NCBI GenBank assembly: GCA_944989445.1
Contig: CALYLW010000986.1
Location: 124,001 to 188,000, forward strand
DNA length: 64,000 nucleotides
Source: Ampullaceana balthica
Taxonomy: Eukaryota > Mollusca > Gastropoda > Lymnaeidae
Direction of reading: 5' to 3'
Shown here in pieces: positions 48,515 through 60,510 of the stretch. Numbering within the stretch: position 1 is the stretch's first letter; the number at the start of each line of letters is the position of its first letter. The notes under the pieces are model-generated. The model made no database searches. It had not been told where the DNA came from and worked only from the letters and a program-made list of their open reading frames with translations. A program made the translations under genes and the position numbers.

Positions 48515-50743
48515 CCCTCATCCAGTGGCGTAGCTAGAGTGGGCGGTGGGGGCGGTCCGCCCCGGGCGGCAAACATTCAGAGGGCGGCATTTTGTGGGTA
48601 TTTTGAAAAGTACAGCCATTTCTGACAACCGCCCTTTTTTCTTTTGAAGGGGGAAAACCAAGGTGAAACAAAAATATTCGTAATTTCGAGTCTTACTTAA
48701 GGGTCGCACACCATTAGTTTGATTACATAGGATTTGTTTGGAAAATTTAGCGGTATACGTCACAGATGACGCTTTTATAAGAAAACTGCACACAAAAACA
48801 CATCACTGTTGGGCCGGATAATATGTGCTATTAATATCGCCACGACTGCTTTTGGTGGAATTTCGACATACGCAGAATAATGCCCGAACAAATACCTACA
48901 TGGCATGGTGGTTCAAATATTGTGTTTAACTTGCAAGTAGTAATTTACATTACTGTTTAAGTTTTCATAAAATTATTGTAAGGGAATAATTAAAAATTAA
49001 ATTTATTTTGTTTTTATTGCATTAAAGTAGCACAAATAATTTTTGCCATTTTAAAATATTTTATTAAAATACGGTTATTCGTTATAAATGTTACGTCTAT
49101 CCTATTAAAGTAATGTGTAAATAATTATTTGAATTATGACACGAATATCAAAATATTGAAATTTCTCCCTAAATAAAAATCACAATAGGCAAGGCATAAA
49201 TATTTATTTTTTTAAAACATACCTTAAAATTTCAAGCGTTTTGGAAAAATTGACATCTGAAGAAGTAACTAGTAAAATGAGATCACATGCTGGAACTTTA
49301 TTCAATGCAGTCTTTTTCTTTTCTGTTATCTAAAATTATGGGAACCCGTTTTTTTTCTTAATTAATGCAAACCCATTTCATGGAACAAAGAGATGTGCTA
49401 ACACAAAACGCTGTTATATCAGCCTAACAATTTGTGAAGAGTTGGAGATATCAACTGAACGCCGAGTTAGAAGGAGAAAAAATATGAGTGGGGAAAATTC
49501 AGAAGACGTGGTTCTATTTTTAGAACAAGAAGCGCAACGAGAATTGTATTTATCCATGGATGGAATTATAAAAGAAAGCTTTGATGAGTTGCACGTCCTT
49601 GCAAGAAAATTTTCGTGTATGATACCATGTAACCTACTAAATGAAGAATTTGAATATCAAATAAATTACTGTTTTTACATGATAAAAGAAATTTCAATAT
49701 TGAAAGAAAAAAGATCCAAGTTTTATATGGCATATGTCTGTACCTACACAAGAAGAGGCATTACGTTAGAAAAAAAAGGGGGGGGGGCCCTTGATCTATT
49801 AAAATTTATTCAACTATTTCAACAGTATAGATTGGAAAATTCTGTACCCAACATTGTAATTTTGCTAAGCATGTTTAACAATTGCTATCAGTGTCGCTAG
49901 TTGTGAAAGGACTTCTCCAAACTGAAGTTATACAATTTCCTTGTTTGTAAATAAAATTTTAAAAATCTATAAATGCAAAATAAAAGAATATTTATTGGTC
50001 ATGTTTTTTGCGTGTAAGTGTGGAATATGTTTTGTCGTATTAGGGGGGGGGGCGGCTAACTCAGTAACTTTCTTGTGGCCTTTAAAAAAAGTATCTTGTA
50101 TTTTTATAAGTATGTATTTATAGGTATATCATTTTATGCGGCTTTTTATTACTGCTTACATAAATATGGCATGCCATGGTTAAAATATGTTCCGACTTTA
50201 CAACGCTTCAATTGCAATATATTTATTCATGGTTATTAATTTATAAAATCCATCATATGAATGACTTAAATGGGGGCCATCTGTAAAAGACGTCACGCTA
50301 TTTGGCTGATTTTTCACCCCTTCCTCATCGTCACGCGTCGCGTCATCATAAAAACGTAGACCCCTGTTATTCAATATGACGTCACAAAGCTTTGGCCCCC
50401 CTCCCATATAAAAGCCGTATTTTCTATTTGAAAATGAGCATGTTTCAATTCAATTTTTTTTTCTTTAACCTTAAGGCTGCACTATATCATAACACGCGTT
50501 AAGACATATTAAACATCATTAAATAAAGTATCAGTAATCAAATATTTAACTGAAACTTTTAGATAAAGTTGCCAATTTTGATGTGACGTCACATTTATTA
50601 AACACACACCGCCATCATCACACATCTTCACAAATGTGTGAATCCCCGTTGCGTGAAGTCATTTATGGACGATCCTTAAAAAGTGCGGCAAATTGGAGAC
50701 CGCCCCGGGCGGCAAAAGTTCTAGCTACGCCACTGCCCTCATC
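48515..50743 (+). mobile_element. 2213-bp hAT transposon with TSD
   Basis: The element is 48523-50735, with 16-bp perfect inverted ends CAGTGGCGTAGCTAGA. The perfect 8-bp duplication is CCCTCATC (48515-48522, 50736-50743). Near both ends is CCGCCCCGGGCGGCAAA in the same orientation. It contains a transposase remnant (49427-49952) and, at 50270-50410 and 50580-50690, GC-rich blocks with TGACGTCA sites of unknown origin. Confidence 0.96.
49427..49952 (+). pseudogene. hAT transposase C-terminal pseudogene, ZMYM1-like
   Basis: The frame reads CEELEISTERRVRRRK (from about 49433), a block just upstream of the dimerisation region in ZMYM1-type hAT transposases. It continues for ~150 codons and reaches a degraded version of the C-terminal domain: SVPN..ILLSMF. 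After one frameshift it reads SVASCER (about 49887-49910), and after another FSKLKLYNFL (about 49912-49941). A poly-G run at 49780-49788 may be another frameshift. The catalytic core is missing; the element cannot be autonomous. Confidence 0.85.
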
Positions 50744-51002
50744 TGACATTACAAAACGTCTAATGTTACACGTTGGAGTAAATAATTCGGATTGCCATTA
50801 CATAATGACAGTAATAGACCTAGTGACTCATTTCTTCTCAATGGCTCACTGCATTTAATTGGACACTGACGTCATCTGCTGTTTATTTTAATTCTTATTG
50901 AAATTGTTTAGTTTCAGATTTCCAAGTCAGGGATCACTTTTCTGTTGAAGATTGGGCACAATTTATTTCAATTTTATATCAATAAAATGTTTATCCTTGA
51001 AT

Positions 51003-52070
51003 AACTGAATGAATCGGTTACATTACGTTTCGACCCGACGATTCGACAGAATGACGTTTCGACCCAAGAACGTTTCGACCCATGGATTGTTCGACCACTG
51101 ACAAAATGAAAAAATGTAGTATGAATATTGAAAAAATATAACAATTTTAAACATGACCTATTACTGACTCTCAGTCTTTGTGTCATGTTATCTAGTCAGC
51201 TAGATATTTTCTATTAATAGCATATTGAGATACGTAAGACTGGACACGCAATGTATACCTGGTCAGCTAGATATAGTCTTTATCATATTGTGATACGTAA
51301 GACTGAATATTTGGATTGGGGTTGAGAGATCACGAGAAGTCTAGCGAGACCAGGGACAGGACGTTTGCTGGCACATGTCACATTGTGACATGTCACGAGG
51401 GCTATAGACTATTTGACGACCACAGGACAACATGTGCTGCCGAGAGTTAAAGAACGGTAAATAAAAGGAAAGGAGGAAGAGAGAATGTTGGTACCTTTTT
51501 TAAGTACTATTAGACAACATGGCATTTTTATGGTCCAGATACATCGTACGGGGGAGGGGTTGGGTAGGCTTGGAAGGACTCAATTCTACAGTCGTGTTTA
51601 GGGGATTAAACATTAGTTGCTCAGAAGTTACATATGTCATATGTGATAACGGAAAAATGGAATCTGGCGCATTTATCACAATCTTGTATTCGCATTGAAT
51701 GTTGACTGGTTGTCAGTGTGTATTTTTTTTTCAATTGTCTTATCATAAATTAAACGTTAAAAATATCTCGTTCGTACTGCTATTCATTTAGGATAAATAA
51801 CAATATTAAACTAAATTATGTTAAGACAAAAATTTAATTTTAAAATATTAACTAAATAAAAATAAATTAACGTAATCATGAAGAAATGACAAGTTCGAAC
51901 CATCCATGGATCGTAACGTAGGGGGTTCGAAACGTCTTGTGGTAGAACTGTCCGGAGTAAAAATCAGCCGGGGTTCGAATTATCCTTGGTCGAGCTGACC
52001 GGAGTCGAGATGTCCGACCACCAAATGAATCATAGTTGGTCGGAGTAAATCTAGGCGTTGACTGTCGTCT
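51003..52070. repeat. region with inverted TTCGA-motif clusters
   Basis: ACGTTTCGACCC occurs three times at 51025-51081, with CATGGATTGTTCGACC following. The inverse type (GGTTCGAAACGT, TCCATGGATCG, GGGGTTCGAATT) clusters at 51893-52020. The two clusters could be ends of an old DNA transposon ~1 kb long. Between them the sequence is unassigned. Confidence 0.35.
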
Positions 52071-52149
52071 AGTTTGGACAATAAATACTTAATAATCAAT
52101 TTCAAGTTCTGTTTAACGCTGTTATATTTGACGTCAATCAAAACTAGAA

Positions 52150-52300
52150 GAAAGCTGATTAGATGTGACAATTAGATGTGACAATTAGATGTGACAATTA
52201 GATGTGACAATTAGATGTGACAATGAGATGTGACAATTAGATGTGACAATGAGATGTGACAATGAGATGTGACAATGAGATGTGACAATTATGTGACCAT
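52150..52300. repeat. 13-bp minisatellite, ~12 copies
   Basis: TTAGATGTGACAA repeats, with TGAGATGTGACAA variants. Confidence 0.92.
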
Positions 52301-53110
52301 TTGATGATTTCCTCACATTTTTAACGCGTCTAATCCTTTTATGTAGGGTCAATGGATTCTATCACAGCATAAAGAATCTAACTAACGAATTTTTCTCATC
52401 GAAGTTTCTTTAAATTTATCTATGAATGCAAAAATAAGAAAACACTTTTCATTCCTATGCCTGGCGTAAAAAAAATTTCAGACCCGCCAAAATGAAAAGA
52501 TCCAAACCGACGGTGGCAAAGTTTCATAACGATGTTATTTTATGGTTTTTTATTTGCTCCACTAATTCCTTGCAATATTTCTGAGAGTTATTCGACTCGT
52601 GAATACATGTTCAAAAGTCGATCAACTCATTTTTAAATGTGAAATTACATCCCAACAGTTGCCACATGTTTCATGTGAAATGTTTTCGTTTTCTTTAGAT
52701 TCCGTTGTCAAGGTACTAAAATAACTGTCTAAGATTATTACATGGGTCAAAATATTTTCCTAAAAGTATTTATTATATTTTCTTTGAAATCTAAGATAAC
52801 GTTTGACCCTTTCTCGATATTTGTAAACTTTACTTTAAGAGAGAAAACCGATTTAGGCATTGTACAGGGTGAGGTGGGAGAACGTTTCATTACTACCATG
52901 AGTACATGCTATTATAGGATTATCTCACCAGCACTAGGGATCCTGGTTAGCTGATTGTTATTGTGTGCAATGTTAAATGCAAGCCTAGGTTGGGGAGGGG
53001 GGCTGAAGTAGGAAGCAATCATTTCACCAACAAACCAACCCATGATTTCAAGTTCCAACACTAAGTTTAACTGGCGATTCCCATCAACACTATAGTCACA
53101 TTATGTCTTC
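52300..53110. other. unassigned DNA
   Basis: AT-rich sequence. No gene, RNA or repeat recognised. Confidence 0.4.
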
Positions 53111-53117
53111 AGCTAGA

Positions 53118-53356
53118 CCACATCACTCACGACACATCACTCACCACACATCACTGACCACACATCACTCACCACACATCACTCACCACACATCACTGAC
53201 CACACATCACTCACCACACATCACTCACCACACATCACTCACCACACATCACTCACCTGTGTGTTTTGTTACAAAGCTTTTCTTCCAAAGTCACATGATC
53301 TCCATGACCTCCACGACCTCCACGACCTCCACGACCTTCATGACCTCCATGACCTA
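53118..53356. repeat. 14-bp CACACATCACTCAC array and 9-bp CTCCACGAC array
   Basis: About ten copies of a 14-bp unit (53118-53256; a CACTGAC variant appears twice). A short 9-bp array (CCTCCACGA/CCTCCATGA) follows at 53297-53356. Confidence 0.88.
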
Positions 53357-53689
53357 TAGCGCGGTGTTTCCCATCACGCCTAGTTACTATTTCCGTCGGT
53401 CGATCAATGTATTTATATCTTCATCCCCGCAAAGACAGAGCATTGACATCAGTCCAAATGTCAAACTGTCAGAGTCAGAGGGAGGACAAACAAAGTGGAT
53501 AGTTGCACTTATGTGACACAAATATTTGACTTTCTGTCAATAATAACAAAATGTGATTTCTTTTTCGAATTTTGATCTTAGCGATTTAATGTCAACTTTG
53601 ATGAAGTGTCCTTACCGTCTGTAATTAAATGAGATATATGGAATCAACGACATATGTATTGGCAGACATATTTTGGGAAGAAGTGTGTG

Positions 53690-54077
53690 TTAGACATGTG
53701 TGGTAGACATGTGTGGTAGACATGTGTGGTAGACATGTGGGGTAGACATGTGTGGTGGACATGTGTGGTGGACATGTGTGGTGGACATGTGTGGTGGACA
53801 TGTGTGGTGGACATGTGTGGTCGACATGTGTGGTCGACATGTGTGGTCGACATGTGTGGTCGACATGTGTGGTCGACATGTGTGGTCGACATGTGTGGTC
53901 GACATGTGTGGTCGACATGTGTGGTCGACATGTGTGGTCGACATGTGTGGTCGACATGTGTGGTCGACATGTGTGGTCGACATGTGTGGTCGACATGTGT
54001 GGTCGACATGTGTGGTCGACATGTGTGGTCGACATGTGTGGTAGACATGTGTGGTAGACATGTGTGGTAGACATGTG
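53690..54077. repeat. 13-bp minisatellite, ~29 copies
   Basis: GACATGTGTGGTC repeats. Base variants are ordered: GGTAG at both edges, GGTGG next on the left, and a uniform GGTCG core. All frames on both strands are open as artefacts. Confidence 0.96.
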
Positions 54078-54169
54078 GGATTATGTATTAAATCAACATT
54101 CTCTTAAAAATCTGAATACCATATCGGACAGAATACACCAAAGTTCACCGGATATGCAAACATGCGTTG

Positions 54170-54772
54170 ACACCAACACCAACCACCATTGTATACACAG
54201 CACCAACACCGGCCACCATTGTATACACAGCACCAACACCGGCCACCATTGTATACACAGACATCACCAACACCGACCACCATTGTATACACAGCACCAA
54301 CACCGACCACCATTGTATACACAGACAAAACCAACACCGACCACCATTGTATACACAGACAGCACCAACACCGGCCACCATTGTATACACAGCACCAACA
54401 CCGACCACCATTGTATACACAGACAACACCAACACCGGCCACCATTGTATACACAGACAGCACCAACACCGGCCACCATTGTATACACAGACGGCATCAA
54501 CACCGACCACCATTGTATACACAGACAACACCAACACCGACCACCATTGTATACACAGACATCACCAACACCGACCACCATTGTATACACCGACATCACC
54601 AACACCGACCACCATTGTATACACAGACAATACCAACACCGACCACCATTGTATACACAGACATCACCAACACCGACCACCATTGTATACACAGACATCA
54701 CCAACACCGACCACCATTGTATACACAGACAGTACCAACACCGGCCACCATTGTATACACAGACAGCACCAA
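54170..54772. repeat. 30/34-bp minisatellite, ~18 copies
   Basis: ACCATTGTATACACAG plus ACCAACACCG(A/G)CC form the unit. The 34-bp type has an extra ACAT/ACAG/ACAA tetranucleotide. Frames are open on both strands without meaning. Confidence 0.95.
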
Positions 54773-54965
54773 CTGCGACTTGAAACTCACTGAAGTGTCG
54801 CCAGCAGCCAACTGTCAAAACAGCAATCAATTCTAGATTCTAGTTTAGAGTTAAATTAAAATGACTCGGTGCAGACAGCAAGAACACCGCACGCTCGCCA
54901 AAGGTCTAAGAAAACAATTAACTTAAAACAGATCTGTTGGGGAAACGTACACAATGTAAATAAAA

Positions 54966-56760
54966 ATGTTTCGTCCCACAGTTATGTTTCGTCCCACAGT
55001 TATGTTTCGTCCCACAGTTATGTTTCGTCCCACAGTTATGTTTCGTCCCACAGTTATGTTTCGTCCCACAGTTATGTTTCGTCCCACAGTTATGTTTCGT
55101 CCCACAGTTATGTTTCGTCCCACAGTTATGTTTCGTCCCACAGTTATGTTTCGTCCCACAGTTATGTTTCGTCCCACAGTTATGTTTCGTCCCACAGTTA
55201 TGTTTCGTCCCACAGTTATGTTTCGTCCCACAGTTATGTTTCGTCCCACAGTTATGTTTCGTCCCACAGTTATGTTTCGTCCCACAGTTATGTTTCGTCC
55301 CACAGTTATGTTTCGTCCCACAGTTATGTTTCGTCCCACAGTTATGTTTCGTCCCACAGTTATGTTTCGTCCCACAGTTATGTTTCGTCCCACAGTTATG
55401 TTTCGTCCCACAGTTATGTTTCGTCCCACAGTTATGTTTCGTCCCACAGTTATGTTTCGTCCCACAGTTATGTTTCGTCCCACAGTTATGTTTCGTCCCA
55501 CAGTTATGTTTCGTCCCACAGTTATGTTTCGTCCCACAGTTATGTTTCGTCCCACAGTTATGTTTCGTCCCACAGTTATGTTTCGTCCCACAGTTATGTT
55601 TCGTCCCACAGTTATGTTTCGTCCCACAGTTATGTTTCGTCCCACAGTTATGTTTCGTCCCACAGTTATGTTTCGTCCCACAGTTATGTTTCGTCCCACA
55701 GTTATGTTTCGTCCCACAGTTATGTTTCGTCCCACAGTTATGTTTCGTCCCACAGTTATGTTTCGTCCCACAGTTATGTTTCGTCCCACAGTTATGTTTC
55801 GTCCCACAGTTATGTTTCGTCCCACAGTTATGTTTCGTCCCACAGTTATGTTTCGTCCCACAGTTATGTTTCGTCCCACAGTTATGTTTCGTCCCACAGT
55901 TATGTTTCGTCCCACAGTTATGTTTCGTCCCACAGTTATGTTTCGTCCCACAGTTATGTTTCGTCCCACAGTTATGTTTCGTCCCACAGTTATGTTTCGT
56001 CCCACAGTTATGTTTCGTCCCACAGTTATGTTTCGTCCCACAGTTATGTTTCGTCCCACAGTTATGTTTCGTCCCACAGTTATGTTTCGTCCCACAGTTA
56101 TGTTTCGTCCCACAGTTATGTTTCGTCCCACAGTTATGTTTCGTCCCACAGTTATGTTTCGTCCCACAGTTATGTTTCGTCCCACAGTTATGTTTCGTCC
56201 CACAGTTATGTTTCGTCCCACAGTTATGTTTCGTCCCACAGTTATGTTTCGTCCCACAGTTATGTTTCGTCCCACAGTTATGTTTCGTCCCACAGTTATG
56301 TTTCGTCCCACAGTTATGTTTCGTCCCACAGTTATGTTTCGTCCCACAGTTATGTTTCGTCCCACAGTTATGTTTCGTCCCACAGTTATGTTTCGTCCCA
56401 CAGTTATGTTTCGTCCCACAGTTATGTTTCGTCCCACAGTTATGTTTCGTCCCACAGTTATGTTTCGTCCCACAGTTATGTTTCGTCCCACAGTTATGTT
56501 TCGTCCCACAGTTATGTTTCGTCCCACAGTTATGTTTCGTCCCACAGTTATGTTTCGTCCCACAGTTATGTTTCGTCCCACAGTTATGTTTCGTCCCACA
56601 GTTATGTTTCGTCCCACAGTTATGTTTCGTCCCACAGTTATGTTTCGTCCCACAGTTATGTTTCGTCCCACAGTTATGTTTCGTCCCACAGTTATGTTTC
56701 GTCCCACAGTTATGTTTCGTCCCACAGTTATGTTTCGTCCCACAGTTATGTTTCGTCCCC
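54966..56760. repeat. 18-bp satellite, 99 copies plus partial
   Basis: ATGTTTCGTCCCACAGTT repeats 99 times from 54966, followed by a 13-base partial unit. No variant was seen. Four frames stay open (609-633 codons), two per strand, because 18 is six codons. Confidence 0.98.
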
Positions 56761-57317
56761 AACTCAATGAAGGAAATGAAGGTGATAAGAATTGATTTCA
56801 TCGATCATCCATCGATCACTTATCAAACAAATACCTGGCAAGTGGTGTACCAATAAACCCTCAGGTCAAAGGTCAAGTCCATATTTTCCCTCTTAACTTT
56901 AAACCATTTCAATATTTGTAAACTCGTTGGCCATTAAAATATGTCCATTGACACAAAAGCTGACAACGCCCGTCTTAATGAACGCAAGTACTCGCTAAAA
57001 CTTGTGTCGTAACAACAAGATCATGTGGGACGGAGTGGTTTGGTCAAGAAGAAAATAGTTGACTTTTCCTGGTAGCTCTCTGTACAACCCAATCTATCTC
57101 TCTATTCCTGTAACATCCCCGTGGTTATTATGTCTCTAATTAGATCTTTATTTATACTTCTATCCATGTCATCTCGTCTTTGCCAACCACAATTCTATCA
57201 AATACATTTTCATTATGCTATGAACTTTATTGACTTTAGACCATTCAGCCAGCTAATCCAACTCAGTTTTTAAAGTAATGAATGGCTTGCCCCATGTAAC
57301 CTTCCCCATATGTGACC
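56761..57317. other. unassigned DNA
   Basis: Unique-looking sequence between the 18-bp array and the dispersed repeat. No feature recognised. Confidence 0.4.
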
Positions 57318-57564
57318 AATGTTCCTTTTAGGGTGTGCGGCTGCGCAGCCACGCAGGCATCTGATCAACACCGCACAGCAGATTAAAACTACTGCGCAGC
57401 AGTTTAAAATTACTACGATGCAAATTTAGATAAGTAATAATATAATATAGTTTTTTGTGGGGTGCAAAATTATTCATCACAAAGTTGATAATGCGCAACT
57501 CTGCTTACGAGTTATTGTTTTTCTATTGTTGCACACGGACCAACGAAGCTTAGAGGGGAGCATT
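57318..57564. repeat. dispersed repeat (copy 2), AATGTTCC-ended
   Basis: It shares GCACACGGACCAACGAAGCT with 35186-35343. Ends AATGTTCC(TTTTAG) and (TTAGAGGGG)AGCATT are inverted with mismatches, like short hAT-derived elements. GCGCAGCAG blocks lie inside. No TSD found. The 18-bp array begins directly at its right end. Confidence 0.5.
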
Positions 57565-57758
57565 GACCCCAACCCGCTCCCTGACCCCAACCCACTCCCT
57601 GACCCCAATCCACTCCTGGACCCCAACCCACGCCCTGACCCCAACCCACTCCCTGACCCCAACCCACTCCCTGACCCCAACCCACTCCTTGACCCCAACC
57701 CACTCCATGACCCCAACCCACTCCCTGACCCCAACCCACTCCCTGACCCCAACCTTAA
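57565..57758. repeat. 18-bp minisatellite, ~11 copies
   Basis: GACCCCAACCCACTCCCT repeats with few changes. It gives Asn-Pro-Leu/Pro-Asp-Pro and Thr-His-Ser-Leu frames that are artefacts. Confidence 0.93.
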
Positions 57759-57966
57759 AATGCCGATAACAAGACACATTCTTTGGTCAGTAAAATACAC
57801 ACCAGAATTTGGGTCAAAGTTCCAAAAATCATCCCAGTGCCACCGGTCACTCAACTGAAAATTAGCATCCCCCCCCCCTGGAACCTTTTCCTACTCCCGT
57901 AATATCTTACCCAATCTTAGAATTCTCGGACTGACTTGCCAACTTGCCAACTTATCTTTCAACTCC

Positions 57967-58238
57967 TTATCTTATCTTATCAATACAGACGATCCTTCTA
58001 TGCAGAAGATAATTGCGTCCACAGACCATGCCAGATGATCTGTTGGCAAGTGATGCAGCTTTCACAGGCCACGGCTTTGTGGGTTCCACGCATTACCCAG
58101 CCGCCTTACTAGTGTTATGTACCCATTCGGAGCTGGGTGACTCAGGGACGCCCTAGGCCCCGGGAACAAATCCTTGCCTTGACATGGATTCGAACCCGTG
58201 ACCATCGGTACGCCAGTCGAGCGCGCTGCCACTCCTAC
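57967..58238 (-). mobile_element. tRNA-derived SINE, family B copy 2
   Basis: It matches 5645-5931 closely: the B box GGTTCGAATCC is conserved, the body block GGGAACAAATCCTTGCCTT is identical, and the tail is (TTATC)n on the plus strand. The 5' end is cut within the A box (ends at GCCACTCCTACAC). Confidence 0.85.
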
Positions 58239-58239
58239 A

Positions 58240-58840
58240 CTTATCTACTCACACCACAACGTGTCGACCCATACTATTGTTAAATGTTTTATTTTATGTT
58301 TTTAGTTAGCATTGGACGGACGCGATGAGTTAGTTTTAACAACATGCCTACGCCCTCCTGTCTATTCATAAACTCTACACTCTAACTCTACACCCTCCAA
58401 TCTCTTCCTAAACACTGCAATCTAACTCTACACTAGACAACATGCTTCCCTTGTCAATAGACGAATCAAGCTTTTTCATTCCATTATTCCAATGTAAATA
58501 TTGAAGATTCTTCTCATGGCATCCACGGCCATGTTTTGTCAAAAGAGGTGTTTGTTTATTTTTTTTAAAATACATTTTTATTGGCCCGTCTACACACGCC
58601 ATTCCCTACTTTCACACAAACACACACTTACAAACACTCAAACATGCACACATAATTTCCAAACACGCAAACATGCACACACACTTTCAAAAACGCAAAC
58701 CTTTTAAATCGAACGATTCAACATGTTATATTCGGACACAAAATTTTCTAACTTTTTATTTAAAATAAAAAATATTTTCTCTGTTCTGAAATGTGAGTAC
58801 AATTATATTTCAACGTTGGTTCTCAATCATTTACTTGATT
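58240..58840. other. unassigned DNA
   Basis: It contains CA-rich simple repeats at about 58610-58700 (ACACACTTTCAAA-like phrases). No gene. Confidence 0.4.
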
Positions 58841-59190
58841 CAATCTTCTCTAAGCACCTTGTGGTTTAACCAATCTTCTCTAAGCACCTTGTGGTTTAAC
58901 CAATCTTCTCTAAGCACCTTGTGGTTTAACCAATCTTCTCTAAGCACCTTGTGGTTTAACCAATCTTCTCTCATCAGCTTGTGGTTTAACCAATCTTCTC
59001 TAAGCACCTTGTGGTTTAACCAATCTTCTCTAAGCACCTTGTGGTTTAACCAATCTTCTCTCATCAGCTTGTGGTTTAACCAATCTTCTCTAAGCACCTT
59101 GTGGTTTAACCAATCTTCTCTAAGCACCTTGTGGTTTAACCAATCTTCTCTAAGCACCTTGTGGTTTAACCAATCTTCTCTAAGCACCTT
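58841..59190. repeat. 30-bp satellite, 12 copies
   Basis: CAATCTTCTCTAAGCACCTT plus GTGGTTTAAC repeats. Two copies have TCATCAG in place of AAGCACC. Diverged traces (GCCAATCTTCCCTAACAGCT) continue to about 59370. Confidence 0.94.
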
Positions 59191-59696
59191 AGCTAATCAA
59201 CTCTCATCGTCTTATTAAACCCATCTCCTCCAAGTCTCCAAGCTGCTCGCTGAAGCTTTTGATTTAGCCAATCTTCCCTAACAGCTCGTCATTCAGCCAG
59301 TCAAATTTAACCTTTTTATTTAGCCAATCTTCCCTAACAGCTTGTCATTTAGCCAGTCAGAACTCAACAACTTGTTATTTAGTTATTTAGCCTACTCTTT
59401 TACTTCAGCTTGTTATATTTCCAATATACTTAGAGCAACAATTTATTTACAATTTAGACCTCTATATTTTGTCTGTTTCTATAATCTTTCTGCATAACTC
59501 TATTATCTATTTTCTATTATCTTTTAATTCCTATCATCTTATCTTTTTTGCATATTTTCTCTGTCTCTATACTATGTCTTATTTTCTGTCTATATTTTGT
59601 CTTTATTCTATGTCTTTAATCTCTGTTTATAGTATTTATGTCACTAATATCTGCCTCCCCCCCCCCGTTCTGTATCTCGATATGATGCCACATCAA

Positions 59697-59905
59697 TGTT
59701 TCAATCTACGCCTTATTTCTGTTTCAATCTACGCCTTATTTCTGTTTCAATCTACGCCTTATTTCTGTTTCAATCTACGCCTTATTTCTGTTTCAATCTA
59801 CGCCTTATTTCTGTTTCAATCTACGCCTTATTTCTGTTTCAATCTACGCCTTATTTCTGTTTCAATCTACGCCTTATTTCTGTTTCAATCTACGCCTTAT
59901 TTCTG
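59697..59905. repeat. 23-bp minisatellite, 9 copies
   Basis: TTTCAATCTACGCCTTATTT plus CTG repeats with almost no variation. The 220-codon frame across it is an artefact of stop-free units. Confidence 0.94.
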
Positions 59906-60162
59906 TGCTTCCTTCCCTTGTATCGCATATTTCATTTATTATCATTATTTAGCTTTTTTTTTAAACTTCCATTCGCTCTTTCTTTCAGTCGCAATTTCCG
60001 CATGTGTTTTAAAAAATGATCTTAAAAAATATATTTTTTGCCGACTCTCTTGCATTCGATTTAATTTTCCTCTCAAATTATTTCGTTCAAATCACAAATT
60101 TACTTTATATAACGCATTTTTTAGTTCGTAGACCATCTCTTGCTTTTAATTTTACTCTCTTG

Positions 60163-60510
60163 TAGAATCATTCCTGGTGTAGGCAATCATTCCTAGTGTA
60201 GGCAATCATTCCTAGTGTAGGCAATCCCTCCTAGTGTAGACAAACATTCCTGGTGTAGGCAATCATTTTTAGTGTGTGCAATCATTCCTGGTGTGTGCAA
60301 TCATTCCTGGTGTAGGCAATCATTCCTGTTGTAGGCAATCATTCCTGGTGTAGGCAATCATTCCTAGTGTAGACAAACATTCCTGGTGAAGGCAAACATT
60401 CCTGGTGTAGGAAATCATTCCTGGTGTAGGCAATCATTCCTGGTGTAGGCAATCATTTTTAGTGTGTGCAATCATTCCTGGTGTGTGCAATCATTCCTGG
60501 TGTTTGCAAA
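60163..60510. repeat. 19-bp minisatellite, ~18 copies
   Basis: ATTCCTGGTGTAGGCAATC repeats with CTAGTG, GTGTGC and AGACAAAC variants. A multi-unit block (TTTTTAGTGTGTGCAATC followed by GTGTGTGC) occurs twice, near 60267 and 60455. Confidence 0.92.

Noticed and set aside
54869..56801. Four 600-residue repeat proteins (SSHSYV, FRPTVM, KHNCGT and RNITVG repeats)
   Set aside because: They are four readings of the same 18-bp satellite; no support for coding in any.
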